56,982 nucleotides of DNA, from positions 1-56,982 of the forward strand of contig NZ_WOEY01000092.1 in assembly GCF_013177695.1 (NCBI RefSeq), read 5' to 3'. The position numbers were made by a program, and so were the translations under genes. Below the pieces are notes generated by a model. That model was not told the origin of the DNA. It ran no database searches and worked only from the letters and a program-made list of their open reading frames with translations. Of this stretch, positions 17,124-26,433 are shown piece after piece (the stretch's first letter is position 1; each line of letters opens with the position of its first letter). This DNA comes from Paraburkholderia solitsugae (GTDB lineage: Bacteria > Pseudomonadota > Gammaproteobacteria > Burkholderiales > Burkholderiaceae).

Positions 17124-18542
17124 GTGTCCCGAACTGCCCCCCAACGTCGCTCGCCGAAGCGCCAGAAAGCGCCCGCTCCGGCGAAGGCGCACGTTATTAC
17201 CGGCACTGAGCCGATCATCGAAATCGTTTCGCTCGACATGGAAGCGCGCGGCGTAGGCCGCATCGAGAGCGAAGACGGCACGCCCGGCAAGGTGATTTTT
17301 GTCGAAGGCGCGTTGCCCGGCGAGCGCGTCAGCTACTCGACGCATCGCAGCAAGCCAAAATTCGAGCAGGCTGAGGTCGTCCAGGTGTTCCGCGAAAGCG
17401 TGCTTCGCACCAAACCGAAATGTACCTACTTCGATATCTGCGGCGGTTGTTCGATGCAGCATCTCGACATCCGCGCGCAGATTGCCGTCAAGCAGCGCGT
17501 GCTCGAAGACGATTTCCAGCACCTGGCGAAGCTGCGCCCGGAGACGGTGTTCCGGCCGATTCATGGGCCGGCGTGGGGATACCGCTACCGCGCGCGTCTG
17601 GCTGTGCGCTATCTGCCGGAAAAGGGCGGCATGCGTATCGGCTTCTACGAGAAGAAGAGCAGCTATATCGCCGACATGAAGACCTGCGAGGTGTTGCCGC
17701 CGCACATTTCGGCCATGCTGATGCCGCTGCGTTTCATGGTCCGCAAGCTGTCGATTTACGATCGTATGCCGCAGATCGAGCTCGCGGTCGGCTCGTCGGT
17801 CACCGCGCTGGTGCTGCGCAATCTCGCGCCGATCACCGCCGCCGACGAACAGGTGCTGCGCGATTTCGCCGACGAGCACAAGGTGCAGTGGTGGCTGCAG
17901 CCGGGCGGTCCCGATACGGTCACGCCGTTCTATCCGCTCGACGTGGAACTCGACTACACGCTGCCGGAATACAACATCCGGATGCCGTTCAAGCCGACCG
18001 ATTTCACCCAGGTGAATCACGCGATCAATCGCGTGCTGGTGAGCCGCGCGCTGCGTCTGCTGGCCCCGGTCCCCACGGACCGCGTGCTCGATCTGTTCTG
18101 CGGGATCGGCAACTTCACGCTGCCGCTCGCGCGGATTTCGAAGGAAGTAATGGGCATCGAGGGCAGTGAGGTGCTGACTTCGCGCGCGCTTGCCAATGCT
18201 GAACTGAACGGCGTGGCGGGTCATACGTCGTTTGCTTGCCGCAACCTGTTCGAAGTCACCGCCGACGATCTGCGCGCACTCGGCCATTTCGACAAATTCC
18301 TCATCGATCCGCCGCGCGAAGGTGCGCTGGCTGTCGCGAGGGCGCTGGCGGAGATCGCGCAGAGCGGTAATGGGCCGCTGCCCAAACGTATCGTCTACGT
18401 GTCGTGTGCCCCGGCGACGCTTGCACGTGATGCAGGCCTCTTGGTGCATGAGGCCGGCTACCGGCTGGTCGGCGCGGGGGTGGTGAACATGTTCCCGCAC
18501 ACCTCGCATGTGGAGTCGATTGCGTTGTTCGAGCGGGACTAA
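17124..18542 (+). CDS. rlmD: 23S rRNA (uracil-1939-C5)-methyltransferase RlmD
   Basis: This is a 472-residue RumA/RlmD. The N-terminal TRAM domain (IEIVSLDMEARGVGRIE.., about 30-85) is followed by the 4Fe-4S cluster motif CTYFDICGGC (about 100-109, CX5CX2C). A C-terminal SAM methyltransferase follows with LDLFCGIGNFTLPLA (about 322) and the catalytic cysteine in YVSCAPATLARD (about 426). It methylates uracil 1939 of 23S rRNA. The start is the GTG at 17124, 6 bases after AGGAAG (17112-17117); no ATG in frame fits the family length. It lies alone, upstream of a bidirectional terminator. Confidence 0.95.
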   Translation: MSRTAPQRRSPKRQKAPAPAKAHVITGTEPIIEIVSLDMEARGVGRIESEDGTPGKVIFVEGALPGERVSYSTHRSKPKFEQAEVVQVFRESVLRTKPKCTYFDICGGCSMQHLDIRAQIAVKQRVLEDDFQHLAKLRPETVFRPIHGPAWGYRYRARLAVRYLPEKGGMRIGFYEKKSSYIADMKTCEVLPPHISAMLMPLRFMVRKLSIYDRMPQIELAVGSSVTALVLRNLAPITAADEQVLRDFADEHKVQWWLQPGGPDTVTPFYPLDVELDYTLPEYNIRMPFKPTDFTQVNHAINRVLVSRALRLLAPVPTDRVLDLFCGIGNFTLPLARISKEVMGIEGSEVLTSRALANAELNGVAGHTSFACRNLFEVTADDLRALGHFDKFLIDPPREGALAVARALAEIAQSGNGPLPKRIVYVSCAPATLARDAGLLVHEAGYRLVGAGVVNMFPHTSHVESIALFERD

Positions 18543-18592
18543 GGGCGCCTGCTGCCGGCTTGGGGCGCCCAAGCTGGCAGCGCCCCACAAAC

Positions 18593-18625
18593 AAAAACGC
18601 CACGACTTTGGTCGTGGCGTTTTTG
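18593..18625. terminator. Bidirectional intrinsic terminator between rlmD and bamD
   Basis: A perfect stem AAAAACGCCACGAC / GTCGTGGCGTTTTT closes a 4-base loop. The A run and T run provide T tracts on both strands, so it ends both convergent genes. Confidence 0.9.
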
Positions 18626-18656
18626 TTTAAAGCAGGTTTTCAGTGCGTTGTGCGGC

Positions 18657-19517
18657 TTAGAACTGCCACCACGACTTTTCCTTACCCGGCCTTGCATGGC
18701 CCGTGATGTACGGGCTGTCGGGGAAGGTGCCGGCCAGAATGCGTTTCGTGTCGTCGGCCAGTTGCGGCTGATTCAGCTTCTCGTACGACAGCATCATGAT
18801 GTGCAGTGCGTCTTCGATAGCCGGCGCGTTCTTGTATTCCTTCAACGCCAGTTGCGCGCGGTTGATCGCAGCGACGTAGGCGCCACGGCGGTAGTAATAA
18901 TCCGCCGCGTGGACTTCATGCGCCGCCAGCGCGTTCACGATATAGCGCATGCGTTGCGCGGCGTCCGGCGCATACTTGCTGTTCGGGTACTTGTCGACCA
19001 CGACCTTGAACGCGTCATACGACTCGCGCAGCGACTTCGGATCGCGCTCGCTCATGTCCTGCCCGGAGAAGCGGCCGAACAGACCGAGGTCGTCGTTGAA
19101 GTGGATCATGCCCTTCAGGTAGTACGCGTAGGCGATGTCCGGGTGATCCGGGTGCAGCTGGATGAAGCGGTCGATCGCCTGGTCGGCGGCGGCGTTTTCG
19201 TTGTCTTTCCAGTTGCAATAGGCGACGTTGATCTGCGCTTGCTGGGCAAAGTGGCCGAACGGATCGCGGCCTTCGAGCATCTCGAAATACTTGGCGCACT
19301 TGCCGAAATCACCACCGGTCAGAGCGTCGTTCGCCTCCGTATATAATTTGTTGTTGTTCCACGTAGCCGTCTCGTCGGTTTTTTCCGGCAGGCCGTGACA
19401 AGCCGCAACAACGGCGACGGCTGCGGCGCACGCAATGTATCCGGCCACTTTCCGGGCCGCCTTCTTGATGGCCGCCAAATTGATCGCCGCTTTAGTGATG
19501 GTGTTCAAGGCTCGCAT
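18657..19517 (-). CDS. bamD: Outer membrane assembly lipoprotein BamD
   Basis: This is a 286-residue BamD (ComL). The N-terminal segment is hydrophobic, with a lipobox ending VVAAC near residue 40. Tetratricopeptide-like repeats follow (YTEANDALTGGDFGKCAKYF, SYDAFKVVVDKYPNSKYA and others). It is an essential partner of BamA in folding outer membrane beta-barrels. I start at the ATG at 19517; the open frame runs much further upstream but would cover the divergent promoter region and lacks homology. The signal peptide n-region is longer than usual (about 22 residues with several lysines). bamD is divergent from rluD with only 38 bp between, the arrangement typical of proteobacteria. Confidence 0.95.
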   Translation of the reverse strand: MRALNTITKAAINLAAIKKAARKVAGYIACAAAVAVVAACHGLPEKTDETATWNNNKLYTEANDALTGGDFGKCAKYFEMLEGRDPFGHFAQQAQINVAYCNWKDNENAAADQAIDRFIQLHPDHPDIAYAYYLKGMIHFNDDLGLFGRFSGQDMSERDPKSLRESYDAFKVVVDKYPNSKYAPDAAQRMRYIVNALAAHEVHAADYYYRRGAYVAAINRAQLALKEYKNAPAIEDALHIMMLSYEKLNQPQLADDTKRILAGTFPDSPYITGHARPGKEKSWWQF

Positions 19518-19555
19518 TTTCCAGTCTAGCTTTACGTCCAGGTGACCCAGACTCA

Positions 19556-20848
19556 ATGACCCGCTCAAATACTCCAGGCGCCGCAACCGGTGCCGGGAAT
19601 AGCAACAAAGATTATAGCGTAAGCGCTGACCCCTCCGACGCGTTGGGCGCCGATTCACTCGACGACGATCTCGGCAGCGACGCGCTAGCCTCCGCCGGCC
19701 TGCAAAGCAGGGTGCCGACGGTGGCCAGCCCCGTGGCGGACGAGTCGCCGCGCAGCGTCGTCGTGCCCGACGAACTGGCCGGTGAACGCCTTGACAAGGT
19801 GATCGCCCGACTCTTTCCGGAGTTTTCACGTAACCGGCTGCAAAGCTGGATCGAGTCGGAGCGGGTGCGCATCGACGGCAAGCCGGCGAAGATTCGTCAG
19901 CCGGTGCCGCTTGGCGCCACCATCGAGCTCGTGCCCGATCTGCTGCCGGAGCAACTCGCGTTCACGCCCGAGCCGGTGCCGCTTGAGATCGTCTACGAGG
20001 ACGACACGCTGGTGGTCATCAACAAGCCGGCCGGCATGGTTGTGCATCCGGCGGCCGGCAACTGGAGCGGCACAGTCCTGAACGGTCTGCTGTACCGCTA
20101 TGGCGACGCCGCGGCGGGCCTGCCGCGTGCCGGTATCGTCCATCGGCTCGACAAGGAAACCTCCGGCCTGATGGTGGTGGCGCGCACGCTCGAGGCGCAG
20201 ACCGATCTGGTGCGCCAGCTCCAGGCGCGCACGGTAAAGCGCCGTTATCTCGCGCTGGTGTGGGGCAACATGCCAGAAGAAGGCACGATCGATGCGCCGA
20301 TCGGCCGCGATCCGCGCGAACGCACACGCATGGCGGTGGTGACGAGCGCATCGGGCAAAGCGGCGCGCACGCATTTCCGGCGCGTGGATACGGCGATCTG
20401 GCAGCGTCAGCCGGTCACCGCGATTCATTGTGATCTGGAAACCGGCCGTACCCATCAGATTCGCGTGCATTGCGCGCATATCGGCCATCCACTGCTTGGC
20501 GATCCGGTTTATGGGCGGGCGCGCGGCAAGCGCTCGGTGACGCCGCTACCGGACGGTTTCGCGCGTCAGGCGCTGCATGCGTGGCGCCTCGGCCTGATCC
20601 ATCCGCAAACCGGCCGGACCATGCAATGGCGCGCCGATGCACCGGAAGACATGCAGGTGCTGTCGGCGGCGCTTGGCCTTGGGCGTGACGATGCGGGCGA
20701 GTTCGACGAGACGTACTATGAGGAAGACGACTACGACGCCTCGCCGGGCGACGCTTCGCTGGACGACGATGATGCCGACGCAGGCGAAGCACACGGTGAC
20801 GGTGCTGACGACGAAGGTGACGAACACGACGAGGACGATCACGCATGA
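19556..20848 (+). CDS. rluD: 23S rRNA pseudouridine synthase RluD
   Basis: This is a 430-residue RluA-family synthase. An N-terminal extension of about 75 residues is followed by the S4 RNA-binding domain (ERLDKVIARLFPEFSRNRLQ). The catalytic domain follows, with the signature HRLDKETSGLMV, whose aspartate near residue 197 is the nucleophile, and then the HQIRVHCAHIGHPLLGDPVYG motif. It makes the pseudouridines of helix 69 in 23S rRNA. The last 50 or so residues are very acidic, with many Asp/Glu (EEDDYDASPGDASLDDDDAD), and look disordered. Its stop overlaps the pgeF start. Confidence 0.94.
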   Translation: MTRSNTPGAATGAGNSNKDYSVSADPSDALGADSLDDDLGSDALASAGLQSRVPTVASPVADESPRSVVVPDELAGERLDKVIARLFPEFSRNRLQSWIESERVRIDGKPAKIRQPVPLGATIELVPDLLPEQLAFTPEPVPLEIVYEDDTLVVINKPAGMVVHPAAGNWSGTVLNGLLYRYGDAAAGLPRAGIVHRLDKETSGLMVVARTLEAQTDLVRQLQARTVKRRYLALVWGNMPEEGTIDAPIGRDPRERTRMAVVTSASGKAARTHFRRVDTAIWQRQPVTAIHCDLETGRTHQIRVHCAHIGHPLLGDPVYGRARGKRSVTPLPDGFARQALHAWRLGLIHPQTGRTMQWRADAPEDMQVLSAALGLGRDDAGEFDETYYEEDDYDASPGDASLDDDDADAGEAHGDGADDEGDEHDEDDHA

Positions 20849-21702
20849 GCTTGCCCGAGCTGAGCTTTGCCGATGTTGTGCAACCCGCGTGGAACGTGTC
20901 GCCGCGTGTGCGCGCGCTCGTCACCACGCGCAACGGCGGCGTGAGCGAGTCGCCGTTCGGCCGCTGGCAGGACGGCACGGACCAGCCCGGCGGCCTGAAT
21001 CTAGGGATGAAAGCCGGTGACGATCCCGCCGCGGTGGCAACCAATCGCGCACGGTTGCTGAATCTGGCCGGCGTAGGCGAGGCCGCATGGCTCGAACAGA
21101 TTCACGGCGCCGGCATCGTGCGTGCCGAAGACGTGCTCGAGCAGGCTCGCGCAATCGGCACGCCGACACGCGCCGATGCCAGCGTCACCGATCGGCCCGG
21201 CACCGTGTGTGTTGTGATGGTGGCCGATTGCATGCCGGTGCTTCTGTGCGATGAAGCGGGCCGCGCCGTCGGTGCGGCCCATGCCGGGTGGCGCGGCCTG
21301 GCGGCGGGAATTGTCGAGCAGACCGCGCAACGCGTCGCCGCTCTTGCCGGCGTGGAGGCCGCGTCGTTGCACGCCTATCTCGGCCCGGCGATCGGGCCGA
21401 ACGCCTTCGAGGTGGGTGCAGATGTGCGTGACGCCTTCATGAACGGCGTGGAAGGCGCGCAACGCGAGGCCACGGCGAATGCATTCATTGTGCATCCACA
21501 AAACCCCGGCAAATATCTCGCCGATCTCGCCGTGCTGGCGCGTTTGCGCTTGCAGCGGCTCGGCGTGACGCGCATCGTCGGCGGCGATCTGTGTACGGTC
21601 ACGCAACGTGAGCGTTTCTATTCCTATCGCCGCGATCGCGAGACTGGCCGCATGGCTGCGCTCATCTGGCTGGACGATCAGGCGCAGACGATCGCGGAAT
21701 AA
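20845..21702 (+). CDS. pgeF: Peptidoglycan editing factor PgeF (YfiH / DUF152, laccase-like domain)
   Basis: This is a 285-residue YfiH-type protein. It carries the conserved metal-site segments EQIHGAGIV, then VADCMPVLLCD, and AHAGWRGLAAGIVEQT. The C-terminal segment is FYSYRRDRETGRMAALIWL. In E. coli YfiH removes wrongly inserted L-Ser from peptidoglycan precursors; members have also been called polyphenol oxidases or purine-nucleoside enzymes. The ATG overlaps the rluD stop (ATGA), and rluD-pgeF is a conserved pair. Confidence 0.92.
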   Translation: MSLPELSFADVVQPAWNVSPRVRALVTTRNGGVSESPFGRWQDGTDQPGGLNLGMKAGDDPAAVATNRARLLNLAGVGEAAWLEQIHGAGIVRAEDVLEQARAIGTPTRADASVTDRPGTVCVVMVADCMPVLLCDEAGRAVGAAHAGWRGLAAGIVEQTAQRVAALAGVEAASLHAYLGPAIGPNAFEVGADVRDAFMNGVEGAQREATANAFIVHPQNPGKYLADLAVLARLRLQRLGVTRIVGGDLCTVTQRERFYSYRRDRETGRMAALIWLDDQAQTIAE

Positions 21703-22149
21703 GTCAGCCGCCTTGGCGCCCACCGCAGTAAGCGCGACGCCCTCCTGCTGGCAAACGTATGAGGGTTTATTCGGAGGCGCGGCACGCTTTTTTGCTGCGC
21801 TGCCGGAATTCGCCGCGCATGCGTAAATCTGCCACCAAAAGTGTTCGTGCGCGAATGGATAAATTGAGATAAGGCCGTGCAGTGTGGGAGCTTTTTCCAT
21901 TTGCGTTGGCACCGACGAACCCATGTTCCAAAAGCGCGATCTGCTACACAGGGAAAACGATAATTAAAAAACTATCGCACTGCGGCAAAATCGGGAACAA
22001 GCATTGACATGCCTTGCGATGGGGAGCAAGAATGTTCCTCACAGCTCCTCGACCATGGGACAGGGCGTGACGAGGTCGCGAGCAATCGCCCACGTGCGCA
22101 TGAACCTGCCTCTCAACCCGTCCGCAAGGACTTACCGGTAAAAGCAGGT
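21703..22149. other. Intergenic region before phaC
   Basis: This gap of 447 bp has no convincing gene. It probably holds the pha operon promoter: the AT-richer stretch 21940-22000 (AATTAAAAAACTATC) is the most likely place. The phaC reading frame is open from 22009, so an earlier phaC start is possible. Confidence 0.5.
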
Positions 22150-24051
22150 ATGGCAGCATCACATTCCTCAGCTTCCCCCAGCACGGACTCCTCGACGGAG
22201 CACACGCAGCAGGCCGGTACGAGCGGCGCAACATCAGCCGCAGGCATGCAGCAGTTATTCGAAACCTGGATGAACGCATGGCGTTCGCCCGGCACGCCGC
22301 CCGGTGGCAACGGCATGACTTTCCCGATGCCCCAGATGCCGCAAATGGGTCTGCCGCAGATGCCGCCGTTCCCCGGCATGCCTGACTTCAGCAAGCTGGC
22401 GGCGGGATCCCTGCCGTCCATGCCTTCATTCGCCGGACTCAACGTTCCGAGCGCCGCGATTCCGTCGGAGCGTCTGCAAAAGCTGCAAACCGATTATTCG
22501 CGCGAGGCGATGGAGCTGATTCAGCAGGCGACCGCCTCAACGACGAAAGCGCCCGAACTCAAGGATCGCCGCTTCAGTTCCGAGGCGTGGAGCTCGGCGC
22601 CGGCCTATGCATTTACCGCTGCGTGGTATCTGTTGAACGCACGCTATCTGCAGGAAATGGTCGACGCGCTCGAAACAGAACCGAAGATGCGCGAGCGCAT
22701 CCGTTTCGCCATTCAGCAATGGACCGCGGCGGCATCGCCCAGTAACTTCTTCGCATTGAATCCGGAAGCGCAAAAGACCTTGCTCGATAGCAAAGGTGAG
22801 AGCTTGCGCCAGGGCGTGATGAATCTGCTGGGCGACATGCAGCGCGGCAAGATTTCGCAGACGGACGAATCACGTTTCGTGGTCGGCGAAAATCTCGCGA
22901 ACACCGAAGGCTCGGTGGTGTTCGAAAATGACTTGATGCAGTTGATCCAGTACAAGCCGCGCACGGCCACCGTGAGTGAGCGGCCGCTGCTGATCGTGCC
23001 GCCTTGCATCAACAAGTTCTACATTCTCGATTTACAGCCCGAGAACTCGCTGGTCGCGCACGGACTCGATTCGGGGCATCAGGTGTTCCTGATTTCGTGG
23101 CGCAACGCGGACGCATCGATCGCGAGCAAGACGTGGGACGACTACATCGGCGAAGGCGTCCTCAAGGCGATCGACACGGTCAGCAAGATCAGCGGTCGCG
23201 AGCAGATCAACACGCTTGGTTTCTGCGTGGGCGGCACCATGCTTGCCACGGCGCTGGCGGTGGCGGCAGCGCGCGGCCAGCATCCGGCCGCGTCGATGAC
23301 CTTGCTTACCGCGATGCTCGACTTCTCTGACACGGGCGTGCTCGACGTGTTCGTCGACGAGGCGCATGTGCAGATGCGCGAGCAGACCATCGGCGGCAAG
23401 AACGGCAGCGCGCCCGGATTGATGCGCGGCATCGAATTCGCCAATACCTTCTCGTTCCTGCGGCCGAACGATCTGGTGTGGAACTACGTCGTCGACAATT
23501 ACCTCAAAGGCCGTACGCCGGTGCCGTTCGATCTGCTGTACTGGAACAGCGATTCGACCAGTTTGCCGGGCCCGATGTATGTCTGGTATCTGCGCAACAC
23601 GTATCTGGAGAATCGTCTGCGCGAGCCTGGTGCGTTGACCACCTGCGGCGAGCCGGTCGACCTCTCGAAGATCGATGTGCCCACCTTCATCTACGGTTCA
23701 CGCGAAGACCATATCGTGCCGTGGCAAACCGCTTATGCGTCGGCGCCGTTGCTCACCGGGCCGCTGAAGTTCGTGCTCGGCGCGTCGGGTCATATCGCAG
23801 GGGTGATTAATCCGCCGGCGAAGAACAAGCGCAACTACTGGACGCTGGAAGGCGACGTCAAGACATTGCCGGAAAGCCCGGACGAATGGCTCGATCAGGC
23901 GGCCGAGGTGCCTGGCAGCTGGTGGCCCGAATGGACCACGTGGCTCGACCAGTATGGCGGCAAGAAAGTGAAACCGCGCGCCACAGCCGGCTCCGCTGAA
24001 TTCCCGGCAATCGAACCGGCGCCGGGGCGTTATGTGCGGCAACGGGAGTAG
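22150..24051 (+). CDS. phaC: Class I poly(3-hydroxyalkanoate) synthase PhaC
   Basis: This is a 633-residue class I PHA synthase. A variable N-terminal region of about 100 residues is rich in Met/Pro (MPQMPQMGLPQMPPF). The alpha/beta-hydrolase catalytic domain then carries the lipase-like box GFCVGG, whose cysteine near residue 358 is the nucleophile. The aspartate is in YGSREDHIVPW (about 520) and the histidine in GASGHIAGV (about 546). It polymerises 3-hydroxybutyryl-CoA on the granule surface. The ATG at 22150 is preferred for family length; ATG 22009 would add 47 residues. It is first gene of phaC-phaA-phaB. Confidence 0.96.
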   Translation: MAASHSSASPSTDSSTEHTQQAGTSGATSAAGMQQLFETWMNAWRSPGTPPGGNGMTFPMPQMPQMGLPQMPPFPGMPDFSKLAAGSLPSMPSFAGLNVPSAAIPSERLQKLQTDYSREAMELIQQATASTTKAPELKDRRFSSEAWSSAPAYAFTAAWYLLNARYLQEMVDALETEPKMRERIRFAIQQWTAAASPSNFFALNPEAQKTLLDSKGESLRQGVMNLLGDMQRGKISQTDESRFVVGENLANTEGSVVFENDLMQLIQYKPRTATVSERPLLIVPPCINKFYILDLQPENSLVAHGLDSGHQVFLISWRNADASIASKTWDDYIGEGVLKAIDTVSKISGREQINTLGFCVGGTMLATALAVAAARGQHPAASMTLLTAMLDFSDTGVLDVFVDEAHVQMREQTIGGKNGSAPGLMRGIEFANTFSFLRPNDLVWNYVVDNYLKGRTPVPFDLLYWNSDSTSLPGPMYVWYLRNTYLENRLREPGALTTCGEPVDLSKIDVPTFIYGSREDHIVPWQTAYASAPLLTGPLKFVLGASGHIAGVINPPAKNKRNYWTLEGDVKTLPESPDEWLDQAAEVPGSWWPEWTTWLDQYGGKKVKPRATAGSAEFPAIEPAPGRYVRQRE

Positions 24052-24186
24052 GCTTTAGTGCGCTTGAAGGCGCGATTTGTTTGGCGGTATTAGTGTGCGT
24101 CTGATTGAGCAAGGGCGCTGGAGCAACGAGATTTTTAACTTGACGGGCTACGGCGTCGTTGGCCGATGTGCCCGGAGGATATAGAA

Positions 24187-25368
24187 ATGACTGATGTTGT
24201 GATCGTATCGGCCGCCCGTACGGCAGTTGGCAAATTTGGTGGGTCGCTGGCGAAGATTGCCGCGCCCGAACTCGGCGCCACCGTGATTCGCGCCGTGCTC
24301 GAACGCTCCGGCCTGAAGCCTGAGCAGGTCAGCGAAGTCATCTTGGGGCAGGTGCTGACGGCAGGCTCGGGTCAGAACCCGGCGCGTCAGTCGCTGATCA
24401 AGGCGGGGCTGCCCACGGCCGTGCCCGGCATGACGATCAACGTGGTGTGCGGCTCGGGACTGAAGGCGGTGATGCTGGCGGCCAACGCGATCATCGCGGG
24501 CGATGCGGACATCGTGATCGCCGGCGGGCAGGAAAACATGAGCGCTGCGCCGCACGTGCTGCCGGGCTCGCGCGACGGTTTCCGCATGGGTGATGCGAAG
24601 CTGATCGATTCGATGATCGTCGACGGCCTGTGGGACGTCTATAACCAGTACCACATGGGCGTGACAGCGGAAAACGTCGCCAAGGAATACGGCATCACGC
24701 GCGAGCAGCAGGACGCGTTCGCGGCGCTGTCGCAGAACAAGGCGGAAGCCGCGCAGAAGTCGGGCCGCTTCAACGACGAAATCGTGCCGGTCGAGATCCC
24801 GCAACGCAAGGGCGAGCCGCTGCGTTTCGCAACCGACGAGTTCGTGCGTCACGGCGTGACGGCTGAATCGCTGGGCGGTCTGAAGCCGGCTTTCTCGAAG
24901 GAAGGCACGGTCACGGCGGCCAACGCGTCGGGCCTGAACGACGGCGCGGCGGCGGTGCTGGTGATGTCGGCGAAGAAGGCCGAAGCGCTCGGCCTCACGC
25001 CGCTCGCGCGTATCAAGGCTTACGCCACCTCGGGTCTGGATCCGAAGGTGATGGGCATGGGCCCGGTGCCCGCGTCGCGCCGCTGTCTCGAGCGCGCGGG
25101 CTGGACGCCGGCCGATCTCGACCTGATGGAAATCAACGAAGCGTTTGCCGCGCAGGCGCTGGCTGTGAATCAGCAGATGGGCTGGGACGCGTCGAAGATC
25201 AACGTGAACGGCGGCGCGATCGCGATTGGCCATCCGATCGGCGCGTCCGGTTGCCGGGTTCTCGTCACGCTGTTGCACGAAATGCAGAAGCGCGATGCGA
25301 AGAAGGGTCTGGCGTCGCTGTGTATCGGCGGCGGCATGGGCGTGGCACTGGCACTCGAGCGTGCTTAA
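24187..25368 (+). CDS. phaA: Acetyl-CoA acetyltransferase (beta-ketothiolase) PhaA
   Basis: This is a 393-residue biosynthetic thiolase. The acyl-accepting cysteine lies in NVVCGSGLKAV (about residue 88). The C-terminal catalytic motifs are NVNGGAIAIGHPIGASG (His near 350) and CIGGGMGVALALE (Cys near 380). It condenses two acetyl-CoA to acetoacetyl-CoA, the first step of polyhydroxybutyrate synthesis. I start at the ATG at 24187, 7 bases after a CGGAGGA box. It lies between phaC and phaB. BktB-type substrate range cannot be excluded. Confidence 0.95.
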   Translation: MTDVVIVSAARTAVGKFGGSLAKIAAPELGATVIRAVLERSGLKPEQVSEVILGQVLTAGSGQNPARQSLIKAGLPTAVPGMTINVVCGSGLKAVMLAANAIIAGDADIVIAGGQENMSAAPHVLPGSRDGFRMGDAKLIDSMIVDGLWDVYNQYHMGVTAENVAKEYGITREQQDAFAALSQNKAEAAQKSGRFNDEIVPVEIPQRKGEPLRFATDEFVRHGVTAESLGGLKPAFSKEGTVTAANASGLNDGAAAVLVMSAKKAEALGLTPLARIKAYATSGLDPKVMGMGPVPASRRCLERAGWTPADLDLMEINEAFAAQALAVNQQMGWDASKINVNGGAIAIGHPIGASGCRVLVTLLHEMQKRDAKKGLASLCIGGGMGVALALERA

Positions 25369-25560
25369 CCGGCCTCGTGCAGGCGCAAGTGGATTAGCAG
25401 GCGGTAAGTAAGCAGGGTTGCCGCGCGTTACTTGGCAGCAGGTGGCGCGCGGTGAGCATTGGCCTCGTCGGCCGGTCGCCCGGCGGCAGTGGAGATGAAG
25501 CACCAGGCGAGGGAAGGGGCAGCCGGTCGGCGCCTCGAAAACGATAACGGAGTGTAGTTT

Positions 25561-26301
25561 ATGACACAGCGAATTGCGTACGTAACGGGCGGCATGGGTG
25601 GCATCGGCACGAGCATTTGCCAGCGGCTGCACAAAGAGGGCTTCAAGGTAGTCGCAGGCTGTGGCCCGAACTCGCCGCGCCGCGTGAAATGGCTCGAAGA
25701 GCAGAAGGCGCTTGGCTATGATTTCATTGCGTCCGAAGGCAACGTCGGCGACTGGGAATCGACCAAGGCGGCGTTTGACAAGGTCAAGGCCGAAGTCGGT
25801 GAGGTCGATATCCTTGTGAACAACGCCGGTATCACGCGCGACGTCGTATTCCGCAAGATGACGCACGAAGACTGGACGGCGGTGATCGACACCAATCTGA
25901 CCAGCCTCTTCAATGTCACCAAGCAGGTGATCGACGGGATGGTCGAGCGCGGTTTTGGCCGGGTCATCAACATTTCGTCGGTGAACGGCCAGAAGGGGCA
26001 GTTCGGCCAGACCAACTACTCGACCGCGAAAGCCGGCATTCACGGCTTCACGATGTCGCTGGCGCAGGAAGTGGCCACCAAGGGCGTGACGGTCAACACT
26101 GTGTCGCCTGGCTACATCGGCACGGATATGGTCAAGTCGATCCGCCCGGACGTGCTGGAAAAGATCGTCGCGACGATTCCGGTGCGCCGTCTCGGTCAGC
26201 CGGATGAAATCGGCTCGATCGTGGCATGGCTCGCCTCGGACGAATCGGGTTTCTCGACGGGCGCTGATTTTTCGCTGAACGGCGGTTTGCATATGGGCTG
26301 A
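25561..26301 (+). CDS. phaB: Acetoacetyl-CoA reductase PhaB
   Basis: This is a 246-residue short-chain dehydrogenase. The cofactor motif is TGGMGGIG (about 9-16), followed by NNAGITRD, and the active-site pair is in YSTAKAG (Tyr near 153, Lys near 157). It reduces acetoacetyl-CoA to (R)-3-hydroxybutyryl-CoA with NADPH, the second step of PHB synthesis. An ACGGAG box lies 9 bases upstream of the ATG. The 192-bp gap after phaA has no gene. Confidence 0.95.
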   Translation: MTQRIAYVTGGMGGIGTSICQRLHKEGFKVVAGCGPNSPRRVKWLEEQKALGYDFIASEGNVGDWESTKAAFDKVKAEVGEVDILVNNAGITRDVVFRKMTHEDWTAVIDTNLTSLFNVTKQVIDGMVERGFGRVINISSVNGQKGQFGQTNYSTAKAGIHGFTMSLAQEVATKGVTVNTVSPGYIGTDMVKSIRPDVLEKIVATIPVRRLGQPDEIGSIVAWLASDESGFSTGADFSLNGGLHMG

Positions 26302-26362
26302 GTGATGGGCGCGCCGCTCACAAGGCAGCGCGCTTCTGCTCAGATGGTTCCGGCGGCGTCTC

Positions 26363-26390
26363 GACTGTGCGATTGCCCGATCGCACAGTC
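26363..26390. promoter_or_regulatory. Perfect 11-bp inverted repeat between phaB and phaR
   Basis: GACTGTGCGAT and ATCGCACAGTC pair perfectly around a 6-base loop, 61 bp after the phaB stop and 43 bp before the phaR ATG. There is no T tract, so it is not a standard terminator. It could be an operator, for example for PhaR autoregulation, or an RNA processing/stability hairpin. The role is inferred. Confidence 0.65.
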
Positions 26391-26433
26391 CATGACGCCG
26401 TTTCGGCGCTTAACTTGCGCTCAAAGGCGTTAC

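Noticed and set aside
24148..26292. 714-codon minus-strand frame over phaA and phaB
   Set aside because: Antisense shadow of two well-supported enzymes, with His/Arg-rich low-information sequence.
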